15,461 nt of DNA from Bacteroidota bacterium (GTDB lineage: Bacteria > Bacteroidota > Bacteroidia > Flavobacteriales > Flavobacteriaceae): contig JAJYTI010000030.1 of assembly GCA_021793135.1 (NCBI GenBank), positions 1 through 15,461 of the forward strand. The letters run 5' to 3'. The notes under the pieces are model-generated. The model was not told the origin of the DNA and searched no databases. It saw only the letters and a program-made list of their open reading frames with translations. Both the position numbers and the translations under genes were made by a program. Position 1 is the stretch's first letter, and every line of letters begins with the position of its first letter. Positions 1-7,227 of this stretch are shown here, piece after piece.

Positions 1-522
1 ACTAAAGATGTAAACACTGGAGCTAGTATGCTTATAGGAGCTTCTATGGATAGTTTTAGAGCAGCATCTATATTAAAAAACTTACGCACTTTACCTATTC
101 GAATACAACAACATAGCAAAAATGCATTGTATTTGGCTAAAAAATTTGAAGATGCAGGAATTCGTACTTTATATCCAGGACTCGAATCTCATCCTGGGCA
201 TAAAGTATATTCAAATATAATGAACAAAGAATTTGGATATGGAGGAATGCTCACTATAGATGCCCAAACTCAAGAAAAAGCAGATGCTTTAATGGAGAAA
301 ATGCAAGATGAGAAGTTGGGATACTTAGCAGTAAGTTTAGGGTTTTACAAAACATTATTTAGTGCTCCTGGAGCTTCAACTTCTTCGGAGATACCTGCAG
401 ATGAACAAAAAACCATGGGACTTAATAATAGTTTAGTTAGAATATCTATTGGACTAGATCATGATATTGAAGACACTTTCAAGAAAATGATAACGTGTAT
501 AAAGGAAGTAGGAATAATTTAA
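1..522 (+). CDS. Methionine gamma-lyase-like PLP-dependent enzyme (C-terminal part, cut by window start)
   Basis: The frame is open from base 1, so this is the last 173 residues of a longer protein. The Cys/Met-metabolism PLP enzyme family (methionine gamma-lyase, cystathionine gamma-synthase and -lyase) is recognisable from the run LKNLRTLPIRIQQHS, then YPGLESHP, the glycine-rich YGGMLTID, the substrate-site region LAVSLGFYKTLFSAPG followed by STSSEIP, and the closing LVRISIGLDHDIEDTF. These correspond to the family's RGLKTL, YPGL..HP, SLGG.ES, and VRLSVG.E..EDL blocks. The SLGFYKTLFSAPG version is, from memory, that of the bacteroidete methionine gamma-lyase-like group, but the PLP-binding lysine lies in the missing part, so the exact reaction (elimination from methionine, cystathionine or homocysteine) is inferred. 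The enzyme should be cytoplasmic. A strong terminator follows 35 bases after the stop codon. Confidence 0.85.
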   Translation, partial: TKDVNTGASMLIGASMDSFRAASILKNLRTLPIRIQQHSKNALYLAKKFEDAGIRTLYPGLESHPGHKVYSNIMNKEFGYGGMLTIDAQTQEKADALMEKMQDEKLGYLAVSLGFYKTLFSAPGASTSSEIPADEQKTMGLNNSLVRISIGLDHDIEDTFKKMITCIKEVGII

Positions 523-557
523 TTTTGCCAACCAGAATTTATCTTACTATACTTTTC

Positions 558-588
558 AAAGAAGTCAATATTATTGGCTTCTTTTTTT
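558..588 (+). terminator. Rho-independent terminator after the PLP enzyme gene
   Basis: AAGAAGTCAAT at 559-569 pairs with ATTGGCTTCTT at 573-583 around an ATT loop. That is 11 pairs including one T-G wobble, extended by the A558-T584 pair. A run of seven T residues (582-588) overlaps the 3' arm. It should end the upstream transcript, separating it from the transporter gene. Confidence 0.8.
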
Positions 589-709
589 ATTCCCAACCTT
601 TAGAAAAATTTTTGGAAAAACTTAAAGACTTGCACATATTCTACTAAAGTTGTAACATTACATATAATTCAAAAACAATATTATTCCATTCAAAATAAGA
701 TAAATTAAT

Positions 710-2188
710 ATGGGTACTGCCGATACAAACAATAAAAACACGTTAGATGTAAAACCAGAATTATCTATCATAAAGGCCTTAATTCCCGTTGTAGTTCTAA
801 TAGCTTTATTGTTTTATAATGTTTTTTACGCTTTTAAAGATGATGCATTAGATGGCAGTAATCAATTTATACTTATTTTAGGTGCTGCTGTTGCAGGTAT
901 TATTGGGGCTACAAACAAAACGTCCTATAAAACAATGATGCAGGAAGTAGCAAACAATATTAAAGCTACCGCCTCTCCAATTATCATATTACTTATGGTA
1001 GGAGCTCTAGCGGGAACTTGGTTAATTAGTGGAATTATCCCTACTATGATATACTACGGGCTAGACATCTTAAGCCCTTCGATATTTCTTGCCTCATCAC
1101 TTATTATATGTTGTATTATTTCATTAGCAACTGGTAGTAGTTGGACAACCTCTGCAACAGTAGGTATTGCCCTTATTGGTATTGCTGAAGCTCTTAACAT
1201 TCCAATAGGGATGACTGCTGGTGCAATTTTATCGGGTGCATATTTTGGAGATAAAATTTCTCCATTAAGCGACACTACAAATCTCGCTCCAGCTATGGCA
1301 GGAACCGATTTATTTACACATATCCGATATATGCTCTACACTACTATCCCAACAATTCTAATTACCTTAATAGTATTTATAATTTTAGGTTTAAATCTAG
1401 ATACAAGTGGAGAAATAAACCCTGCAAGTATTCAAAACTCCATCAAAGATTCTTTTGTAATCAGTCCATGGCTATTTGTAGTACCAGGAATCGTAATCTT
1501 TCTAATTATAAAAAAAACCTCACCATTAATAGCATTACTTATAGGTACATTACTTGGCGGATTAGCCGCATTACTATTTCAACCAGATATATTAACTACT
1601 TTATCTAACACAGAATCATTAACCCCACTTTCTGCATATAAATCAATAATGAATGCTATTACAGTAGAAACTTCCATCCCTACAGACAACCCATTATTGC
1701 AAGATTTATTTATATCTGGCGGCATGCAAGGAATGCTAAATACAATATGGTTAATTATTTGTGCTATGGTTTTTGGGGGTGTGATGGATGCCATTGGTGC
1801 ATTAGAAGCTATCAGCAAAGCTTTATTAAAACTTTTTCATACCACCTTTGGTTTATTTGCAAGTACGGTAGCTAGTTGCTTAGCCCTTAACTTAACCGCT
1901 AGCGACCAATATTTAGCTTTGGTAATTCCAGGAAAAATGTATGCTCAAGCATATAAAGACAAGGGTCTAGCTCCAGAAAACCTATCTCGTACATTAGAAG
2001 ACAGTGGAACGGTAACTTCGGTATTAGTACCTTGGAATACATGTGGTGCATATCATAGTGGTGTTTTAGGAGTTAATGTTACCGATTACTTTGTATACGC
2101 TATTTTCAATTGGTTAAGCCCATTCACCACTCTATTTTTCGCTGCTTTCCGCATAAAAATCAGACAGTTAGCTTCCAAAAATAATTAA
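710..2188 (+). CDS. nhaC: NhaC-superfamily Na+/H+ antiporter or related secondary transporter
   Basis: A 492-residue, very hydrophobic inner-membrane protein with about eleven to twelve predicted helices. The family is shown by the central conserved block at about residues 140-215: ATGSSWTTSATVGIAL, then GMTAGAILSGAYFGDKISPL and SDTTNLAPAMAGTDLFTHI. A second conserved region near residues 420-455 reads LEDSGTVTSVLVPWNTCGAY. Both are signatures of the NhaC Na+:H+ antiporter family, whose members exchange sodium for protons or, in the MleN branch, malate and sodium for lactate and protons. A separate branch (MetT) has been proposed as a methionine transporter, which is notable because a methionine gamma-lyase-like gene sits just upstream; a terminator lies between them. 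I saw no exact TAnnTTTG box in the 120 bases before the start. The substrate is not decided by the sequence. Confidence 0.88.
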   Translation: MGTADTNNKNTLDVKPELSIIKALIPVVVLIALLFYNVFYAFKDDALDGSNQFILILGAAVAGIIGATNKTSYKTMMQEVANNIKATASPIIILLMVGALAGTWLISGIIPTMIYYGLDILSPSIFLASSLIICCIISLATGSSWTTSATVGIALIGIAEALNIPIGMTAGAILSGAYFGDKISPLSDTTNLAPAMAGTDLFTHIRYMLYTTIPTILITLIVFIILGLNLDTSGEINPASIQNSIKDSFVISPWLFVVPGIVIFLIIKKTSPLIALLIGTLLGGLAALLFQPDILTTLSNTESLTPLSAYKSIMNAITVETSIPTDNPLLQDLFISGGMQGMLNTIWLIICAMVFGGVMDAIGALEAISKALLKLFHTTFGLFASTVASCLALNLTASDQYLALVIPGKMYAQAYKDKGLAPENLSRTLEDSGTVTSVLVPWNTCGAYHSGVLGVNVTDYFVYAIFNWLSPFTTLFFAAFRIKIRQLASKNN

Positions 2189-2235
2189 ATAGTGATTTCT
2201 TATATAACTTCTTTTACATTATAGACAAACCTAAT

Positions 2236-2265
2236 AGCGTTATAAATTATTACATTATAAACGCT
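2236..2265 (+). repeat. Inverted repeat downstream of nhaC, next to the peroxiredoxin promoter
   Basis: AGCGTT (2236-2241) pairs with AACGCT (2260-2265), with further A/T pairing inside that needs one bulge. No proper T run follows, so it is at best a weak terminator of nhaC. The 3' arm ends at the base where the -33 element of the peroxiredoxin promoter begins, so it could also be an operator. The function is unknown. Confidence 0.35.
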
Positions 2266-2295
2266 TTGATTTACGCTTGTTTACTTGTACTTTTG
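2266..2295 (+). promoter_or_regulatory. Bacteroidota-type promoter of the peroxiredoxin operon
   Basis: TTG at 2266-2268 and TACTTTTG at 2288-2295 are separated by 19 bases. This is an exact match to the TAnnTTTG -7 box with a TTG -33 element known for Bacteroides and Flavobacterium sigma factor. Transcription would start near 2302, giving a leader of roughly 30 bases before the ATG at 2334. The leader is A-rich without a Shine-Dalgarno motif. Confidence 0.75.
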
Positions 2296-2333
2296 TATGT
2301 GAAAATAAATAAGAACCTTTAAAAACATACATT

Positions 2334-2972
2334 ATGGCATTTGTAGGAAAAAAATTCCCTAACATTAGCGTAAACGCAACGGATGAAATGGGAGACACTT
2401 TTAAAATCAACGTTTTAGAAGAAGCTACTAAAAACAACAAAAAAGTATTATTATTTTGGTATCCAAAAGACTTCACTTTTGTATGTCCAACAGAATTACA
2501 CGCTTTCCAAGAGGCATTAGCAGAATTTGAAAAGCGTAATGTTAAAGTAATTGGAGCTTCTTGTGATACTGCTGAAGTGCACTTTGCATGGTTAAACACA
2601 GCAAAAGACGACGGTGGAATTGAAGGTGTAACTTATCCTCTAATCGCTGATAGCAACAGAAACTTAAGTGGACATCTAGGTATCTTAGATACGGTTAATG
2701 AGCAATTTGACGAAGAAACTGGAATCTATACTGTAGAAGGTGATAGCGTAACATACCGTGCTACTTACTTAATCGACGAAGAAGGAACAGTATTCCACGA
2801 AAGCATTAACCACATGCCACTTGGTAGAAACGTACAAGAGTACCTACGTTTAATTGATGCATACGCTCACGTACAGAAAAACGGTGAAGTATGTCCTGCA
2901 AACTGGGAAGAAGGTAAAGATGCAATGAAAGCCGACAGAGAAGGTGTTGCTTCTTACCTAAGCTCACACTAA
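2334..2972 (+). CDS. Peroxiredoxin, AhpC/TSA family (typical 2-Cys)
   Basis: Cytoplasmic thiol peroxidase of 212 residues that reduces H2O2 and organic hydroperoxides. The active-site block DFTFVCPTE holds the peroxidatic cysteine C51, with T48 two residues before V50-C51 and E54 behind. The conserved arginine of the active site is R132 in YRATYLID. The resolving cysteine is C187 in EVCPANWEEG near the C terminus, the arrangement of typical 2-Cys AhpC/Prx1 enzymes that form an intersubunit disulfide. A further cysteine, C77 (GASCDT), is probably not catalytic. No ahpF lies nearby. Instead a thioredoxin gene follows after 24 bases, so thioredoxin is the likely reductant (inference). A strong promoter precedes the gene. 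OxyR or PerR control is possible, but I see no clear operator. Confidence 0.95.
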   Translation: MAFVGKKFPNISVNATDEMGDTFKINVLEEATKNNKKVLLFWYPKDFTFVCPTELHAFQEALAEFEKRNVKVIGASCDTAEVHFAWLNTAKDDGGIEGVTYPLIADSNRNLSGHLGILDTVNEQFDEETGIYTVEGDSVTYRATYLIDEEGTVFHESINHMPLGRNVQEYLRLIDAYAHVQKNGEVCPANWEEGKDAMKADREGVASYLSSH

Positions 2973-2996
2973 TAAATTTTTAAAAATTCAATAATC

Positions 2997-3311
2997 ATGG
3001 TAAAAGAATTAGATCAAGATAATCTACAAGAATACGTTGCAAATGGCGATACTGTAGTTGTACAGTATATGGCTGGATGGTGTGGAAACTGTAGATTAAT
3101 GAAGCCAAAATTCAAAAAATTGGCACGTGAAACAGAAGGTGTTACCTTCTTACTTGTAGACGCTGAAAAATATCCAGAGTCTAGAAAACTGGCAACAGTA
3201 GATAACTTGCCTACTTTTGCCACGTTTAAAGATGGAAAATTTGTTAATCAAGTTCAAACAAACAAGTTTGAACTATTAAATGACTTAGTAAATGAAGTTA
3301 CCAGTAATTAG
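2997..3311 (+). CDS. Thioredoxin-family protein with WCGNC active site
   Basis: A 104-residue single-domain thioredoxin fold without a signal peptide, hence cytoplasmic. The redox motif is W28-C29-G30-N31-C32, with asparagine in place of the usual proline of WCGPC. The cis-proline is P72 in DNLPTFATF, and FLLVDAEKYPESRKLATV supplies the central strand and helix. It lacks nothing needed for dithiol-disulfide exchange, although the CGNC dipeptide should shift the redox potential and partner choice. It lies 24 bases behind the peroxiredoxin, and its last 20 bases overlap the next gene, so all three should be co-transcribed. Its likely task is re-reducing the peroxiredoxin (inference from context). 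I give no trx symbol because this is probably not the main cellular thioredoxin. Confidence 0.9.
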   Translation: MVKELDQDNLQEYVANGDTVVVQYMAGWCGNCRLMKPKFKKLARETEGVTFLLVDAEKYPESRKLATVDNLPTFATFKDGKFVNQVQTNKFELLNDLVNEVTSN

Positions 3312-3540
3312 ACATCTCCACAAGAACAATGATGTAGAAAAGCTACAAAGTGCAATTGATGTACTAGAATGCTTTACTGAACATCGCTCATGTAGCGATC
3401 AAGATATGGATGTAGTTGGAGAACTACTTACCAATTTATGCGGAGCAGTAGAAGTTCACAAAATGGTGGAAGATGGGATGACCGACAGAGATGCTGTGAG
3501 AACTTTTGCACAAAGAGTAATGGGATCTATAGATCAGTAA
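3292..3540 (+). CDS. Small conserved protein of the DUF6952 type
   Basis: An 82-residue soluble protein beginning MKLPVIRHLHKNND and ending AQRVMGSIDQ. It has no signal peptide or membrane segment and appears largely helical. I recognise it as the small protein regularly found behind thioredoxin in Flavobacteriia (DUF6952 as I recall); no biochemical function is known to me. Visible features are a central acidic stretch (DQDMDVVGELLTNLCGA) and two cysteines near residues 27 and 34, plus one in TNLCGA. The start codon lies 20 bases inside the thioredoxin gene in another frame, implying translational coupling and a fixed stoichiometry. A thiol-redox accessory role is plausible from context only. 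Confidence 0.75.
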   Translation: MKLPVIRHLHKNNDVEKLQSAIDVLECFTEHRSCSDQDMDVVGELLTNLCGAVEVHKMVEDGMTDRDAVRTFAQRVMGSIDQ

Positions 3541-3563
3541 CTTCACTGCATAATACTATATAT

Positions 3564-3597
3564 AACGAGGCTGCAATTATGCAGCCTCGTTTTTTTT
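3564..3597 (+). terminator. Strong Rho-independent terminator of the peroxiredoxin operon
   Basis: AACGAGGCTGCA (3564-3575) and TGCAGCCTCGTT (3580-3591) form a perfect 12-pair GC-rich stem with an ATTA loop, running into eight T residues at 3590-3597. This is the clearest terminator in the window. Confidence 0.95.
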
Positions 3598-3662
3598 GTC
3601 TGATAATTGATAATTAATTACTACTTTTAATTCATTACACTCCATATTAGTATAGCTTACTT

Positions 3663-4034
3663 ATGAAAGAATCTTTTATAAAAAATCGTTTACACTCTAT
3701 TGTCTATGCTGCCAGAGGCGCATATTATCTAATAAAAACAGAAGCGAGCATACAAGCACAATTCATCATTGCAGGATTAACCATAGTAGCAGGGTTTTAT
3801 TTTAAAATAAGCACAATAGAATGGATATTTCAAATAATGGCTATAGGGTCAATATTTGCTATAGAGGGAGCAAATACGGCCATAGAAAAGCTATGCGATT
3901 TTATTCATCCTGATCATCATGAACGAATAGGATTTATAAAAGACATTGCTGCTGGGGCGGTTTTATTTAGCGCAACCGCAGCTATTATTGTTGGACTTAT
4001 AATCTACCTCCCAAAAATAATTCTCTTATTCTAA
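3663..4034 (+). CDS. dgkA: Diacylglycerol kinase / undecaprenol kinase family protein (DgkA type)
   Basis: A 123-residue integral inner-membrane lipid kinase that uses ATP to phosphorylate diacylglycerol or undecaprenol, returning lipid to the phospholipid or undecaprenyl-phosphate pool. The family motif is clear: E68-G-A-N71-T-A-I-E75 with D79, followed by HPDHHERIGFIKD where K93 and D94 match the conserved lysine-aspartate pair. E27 in KTEASIQAQF matches the N-terminal metal-binding glutamate. Three membrane helices lie at about residues 34-49, 53-70 and 95-117, with an amphipathic N-terminal helix before them. The length is normal for the family. Whether the substrate is diacylglycerol (as in E. 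coli) or undecaprenol (as in Gram-positive relatives) cannot be decided here. It lies 73 bases before ftsK on the same strand. A near-match -7 box, TACTTTTA at 3622-3629, is only suggestive. Confidence 0.88.
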   Translation: MKESFIKNRLHSIVYAARGAYYLIKTEASIQAQFIIAGLTIVAGFYFKISTIEWIFQIMAIGSIFAIEGANTAIEKLCDFIHPDHHERIGFIKDIAAGAVLFSATAAIIVGLIIYLPKIILLF

Positions 4035-4053
4035 TATCTTGATATAAGTATAG

Positions 4054-4084
4054 TTCCTTTTAGAGTTATATATTTGTATTTTTG
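4054..4084 (+). promoter_or_regulatory. Probable promoter of the ftsK operon (two adjacent TAnnTTTG boxes)
   Basis: Two exact TAnnTTTG matches lie head to tail: TATATTTG at 4069-4076 and TATTTTTG at 4077-4084. For the second, TTC at 4054-4056 is an imperfect -33 element with 20 bases between. The start of transcription would be near 4091, about 17 bases before the ATG. The region is very AT-rich, so one of the two boxes may be chance. Confidence 0.5.
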
Positions 4085-4107
4085 TACGCTTTAAGTCAAA
4101 CAATTTC

Positions 4108-6555
4108 ATGAGTAAGAAAAAGAAAAAAAGAACACCTACGCTGAAAACAAGAACCTTACGCCTTTCCAAAAAACAACAAGTTATTTTTGGGAGTTTCCTA
4201 TTGTTATTAGGAGTGGCATTACTTTTTTCTTTTATATCTTATCTTTTCACTTGGAAAGCAGATCAAAGTGAGATTGAAGTAATTGTAGGTGAAGTGCAAG
4301 AAACTCAGAATTGGCTTAAAAAATTTGGATCAAGCGTAGGACATTTCTTTATATTTAAAGGGGTAGGTATTGCTGCCTTCCTATTCTCTTTTTTACTTAT
4401 TAAAACCGGACGCTACTATTTCTTCGGTAAAGAAAAGAAACCTCTTATTAAAACATGGTTTTGGTGGATTTACACTATTCTTTGGTGTAGTATCTTCTTA
4501 GGATTCTTTGGGCATATAAGTGGTATTTTAAGTGGAACAATAGGATATGAAATCAATGATTTATCCAATCAAAATATCGGAAAGGTTGGAACTGCTATAG
4601 CACTATTATTCTTACTTATCGTTCTTTTAGTTACACACCTAAGAATAACTCCAGAAGCTATTTCTAAAGCTTGGAATAACTATAAAGATAACGTAAAAAA
4701 TAAAGCAGAACGCCGTAAATTAAAGAGACAAGAAAAAGATGCTCAGATTGCAGCCCAAGAAAGAGAAAATGAAAGACAAACAGAGACAACTCCTATAGAA
4801 TCTCCACTTGCAGCTATACAAAAAGAACCAACAAATACTGTTATTGAAGAAGAAATAGACCATCCTATTGAAGAAACCACAGAGATAGAACTTGAACCAC
4901 AATCTTCTATAGAAGACTCTTCACCTATAATAGAACCTATTTCTACGGATGAGAATACTGGCGAGGTAACAATGGAAATAGAACAAGCAGAGGAAGAAGA
5001 GGAAATAGAAGAGAATTTAAGCGAAAAATTAGTAAAAGAATACGGAGAGTTCGATCCACGATTAGAATTAAGTCAATTCCGTTTCCCAACCATTGATTTA
5101 TTAAAAGATTACTCCGCAGGTCGAAGCATTACTATAAATCAAGAAGAGTTAGAAGAAAATAAAGACCGAATAGTACAGACGCTTAGCAACTATAAGATTG
5201 GGATTTCGAATATTAAAGCCACTGTAGGGCCAACGGTTACGTTATACGAAATCGTTCCAGAAGCCGGAATCAGAATTTCTAAAATTAAAAATTTAGAAGA
5301 CGACATTGCTTTATCATTAGCTGCTTTAGGAATTCGTATTATTGCTCCTATTCCTGGACGAGGAACAATCGGTATTGAGGTGCCTAATAAAGATCCGAAG
5401 ATTGTTTCTATGCGTTCGGTAATTGCATCTTCGAAGTTTCAAAAAGCCGAAATGGAATTGCCACTCGCTCTAGGAAAAACAATTAGTAACGAAACCTTTG
5501 TTGTAGACCTTGCAAAAATGCCTCACTTACTTATGGCTGGTGCTACTGGACAAGGTAAATCAGTAGGACTTAATGCTATTTTGACTTCGTTACTTTATAA
5601 AAAACATCCAGCTGAAGTAAAATTTGTACTTGTTGACCCGAAAAAAGTAGAGCTTACACTATTTAATAAAATTGAACGACATTATCTAGCTAAACTGCCG
5701 GATACAGAAGAAGCTATTATTACCGATACCACCAAGGTAATCCATACCCTAAATTCACTTTGTATGGAAATGGACCAACGCTATGACTTACTTAAAGATG
5801 CGATGGTTCGTAACATCAAAGAATACAATGTGAAGTTTAAAGCTAGAAAACTAAATCCGAATAACGGACACCGTTTTTTACCCTATATTGTTCTAGTTGT
5901 TGATGAGTTTGCAGACTTGATTATGACAGCAGGTAAAGAAGTAGAAACTCCTATAGCAAGACTTGCACAGTTGGCAAGAGCCGTAGGTATTCACTTGATT
6001 ATCGCAACTCAAAGACCTTCGGTAAATGTTATTACTGGTATTATTAAAGCTAACTTCCCTGCAAGAATCGCATTCCGAGTTACTAGTAAGATTGATTCTA
6101 GAACTATTTTGGATGGCTCAGGTGCAGATCAATTAATAGGTCGTGGAGATATGCTTTATACACAAGGTACCGAACCTACTCGTTTACAGTGTGCTTTTGT
6201 AGACACTCCAGAAGTAGAAAGAATAACCGATTATATCGGTGCACAAAAAGCATATCCAGAAGCTTTCTTACTACCAGAGTATGAAGGTGAAGAAGGTGGC
6301 ACAACTCTTGATGATGATATAGAAGATCGTGATGTTCTGTTTGAACAAGCTGCCGAAGTATTGATTACCGCTCAACAAGGTTCTGCTTCATTATTACAAC
6401 GAAAGCTTCGCATCGGATACAATCGAGCTGGGAGACTTATCGACCAGTTAGAAGCTGCCGGAATTGTAGGGCCATTTGAAGGTAGTAAAGCTAGACAAGT
6501 ATTAGTTCCAACAATAGAAGCATTACATCAAATGTTAAAAGATGAAAAATTATAA
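4108..6555 (+). CDS. ftsK: DNA translocase FtsK
   Basis: An 815-residue septal DNA pump that moves chromosome termini out of the closing septum and activates XerCD recombination at dif. After a lysine-rich N terminus, four membrane helices lie at about residues 25-48, 80-100, 115-135 and 157-178. Then comes a linker (about 185-310), first basic and then strongly acidic (EQAEEEEEIEENLSEK). The motor domain follows with Walker A GATGQGKS at 478-485, the DPKKVELTLF block, Walker B LVVDEFADL (D599, E600), and the ARAVGIHLIIATQRPSVNVI block. The C-terminal gamma winged helix is at about 745-805 (LLQRKLRIGYNRAGRLIDQL, then EAAGIVGPFEGSKARQVL), which reads the oriented KOPS sequences. The linker is short compared with E. 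coli FtsK but usual for this phylum. lolA begins inside the last codons, so expression is coupled to outer-membrane biogenesis genes. Confidence 0.97.
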   Translation: MSKKKKKRTPTLKTRTLRLSKKQQVIFGSFLLLLGVALLFSFISYLFTWKADQSEIEVIVGEVQETQNWLKKFGSSVGHFFIFKGVGIAAFLFSFLLIKTGRYYFFGKEKKPLIKTWFWWIYTILWCSIFLGFFGHISGILSGTIGYEINDLSNQNIGKVGTAIALLFLLIVLLVTHLRITPEAISKAWNNYKDNVKNKAERRKLKRQEKDAQIAAQERENERQTETTPIESPLAAIQKEPTNTVIEEEIDHPIEETTEIELEPQSSIEDSSPIIEPISTDENTGEVTMEIEQAEEEEEIEENLSEKLVKEYGEFDPRLELSQFRFPTIDLLKDYSAGRSITINQEELEENKDRIVQTLSNYKIGISNIKATVGPTVTLYEIVPEAGIRISKIKNLEDDIALSLAALGIRIIAPIPGRGTIGIEVPNKDPKIVSMRSVIASSKFQKAEMELPLALGKTISNETFVVDLAKMPHLLMAGATGQGKSVGLNAILTSLLYKKHPAEVKFVLVDPKKVELTLFNKIERHYLAKLPDTEEAIITDTTKVIHTLNSLCMEMDQRYDLLKDAMVRNIKEYNVKFKARKLNPNNGHRFLPYIVLVVDEFADLIMTAGKEVETPIARLAQLARAVGIHLIIATQRPSVNVITGIIKANFPARIAFRVTSKIDSRTILDGSGADQLIGRGDMLYTQGTEPTRLQCAFVDTPEVERITDYIGAQKAYPEAFLLPEYEGEEGGTTLDDDIEDRDVLFEQAAEVLITAQQGSASLLQRKLRIGYNRAGRLIDQLEAAGIVGPFEGSKARQVLVPTIEALHQMLKDEKL

Positions 6556-7210
6556 TAAATCCATTATGAGAACCATAAGCTTAATGTTATTCAGTTTCCT
6601 TTTTGCCACAATTGCTATTGCACAAGATGGCTCAAAACAACTTTTAAAAGATGTTTCGGAAAAGGTTAAAAGCTATGAGAATGTACAAATTGAATTTAAG
6701 TACAACCTAAACAATGCAAAAGAGAACGTTAGCCAAGAAACACGTGGTAATGTGAGCCTGTCTGGCGATAAATATGCATTAGAAATGTTGGGGATAAAAC
6801 GAATTTTTGATGGAAAAAAAATCTATACTATCGTACCAGAAGATGAAGAGGTAACGATTTCTAACTTCGATCCGAATATGGATACGGAAATTACTCCTTC
6901 GCAAATGTTGACTTTTTACGAAGAAGGATATACTTCAAAAATGGATATCGTACAAGATGTAAAAGGACGTAAAATACAATATGTAGAATTAAGACCTATC
7001 GATAATCAAACAGAGATTAAGAAGATTTTATTAGGAATAGATGTACAAACTAAACACATCTATAAGCTAATTCAGGTAGACAATAATGATACAAAGTATA
7101 CTGTAACGGTTCAGTCATTTAAGAGTAACCAACCGATTCCTCAAAGCCTATTTCAATTTGACAGTAACAAATATGAGAGCGAAGGTTACTACATAAATTC
7201 TTTAGACTAA
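6542..7210 (+). CDS. lolA: Outer-membrane lipoprotein carrier protein LolA
   Basis: A 222-residue periplasmic chaperone that takes lipoproteins from the LolCDE transporter and carries them to the outer membrane. A signal peptide is evident: hydrophobic run ISLMLFSFLFATIAIA with likely cleavage AIA|QD after residue 27. The mature part has the LolA fold pattern of alternating beta strands: VQIEFKYNL, RGNVSLSGDKYALEMLGIKR, FDGKKIYTIVPEDEEVTIS, then the helix-forming TPSQMLTFYEEGY and the late KILLGID...IYKLIQVDNNDTKYTVTVQSF. The first ATG (6542) overlaps ftsK by 14 bases. An ATG at 6566 would give MRTISLMLFSF, also a good signal peptide, and may be the true start. No LolB gene is visible; Bacteroidota usually lack a recognisable one. 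The ATPase and permease partners are elsewhere. Confidence 0.88.
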   Translation: MKNYNKSIMRTISLMLFSFLFATIAIAQDGSKQLLKDVSEKVKSYENVQIEFKYNLNNAKENVSQETRGNVSLSGDKYALEMLGIKRIFDGKKIYTIVPEDEEVTISNFDPNMDTEITPSQMLTFYEEGYTSKMDIVQDVKGRKIQYVELRPIDNQTEIKKILLGIDVQTKHIYKLIQVDNNDTKYTVTVQSFKSNQPIPQSLFQFDSNKYESEGYYINSLD

Positions 7211-7215
7211 TCCGT

Positions 7216-7221
7216 TAGGAG
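7216..7221 (+). promoter_or_regulatory. Shine-Dalgarno-like TAGGAG before the GTG start of the LptF/G gene
   Basis: TAGGAG lies six bases before the GTG start codon at 7228. The other genes in this window start from ATG after A-rich leaders without such a motif. Pairing with the 16S tail may offset the weaker GTG initiation, and it supports this start. Confidence 0.5.
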
Positions 7222-7227
7222 TTCACT

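Noticed and set aside
612..709. Promoter for nhaC
   Set aside because: TTG triplets are present but no TAnnTTTG box at proper spacing was found, so no site is claimed.
1054..1818. Two minus-strand frames (73 and 79 residues) within nhaC
   Set aside because: They are reverse-complement shadows of conserved transporter codons, with no initiation signals or family resemblance.
2255..2599. 114-residue minus-strand frame across the peroxiredoxin start
   Set aside because: It lies over a firmly identified peroxiredoxin gene and its promoter on the other strand and resembles no protein family; a shadow frame.
4720..4902. Minus-strand 60-residue frame in the ftsK linker
   Set aside because: It is the antisense of the glutamate-rich linker, which automatically yields a phenylalanine-rich hydrophobic translation.
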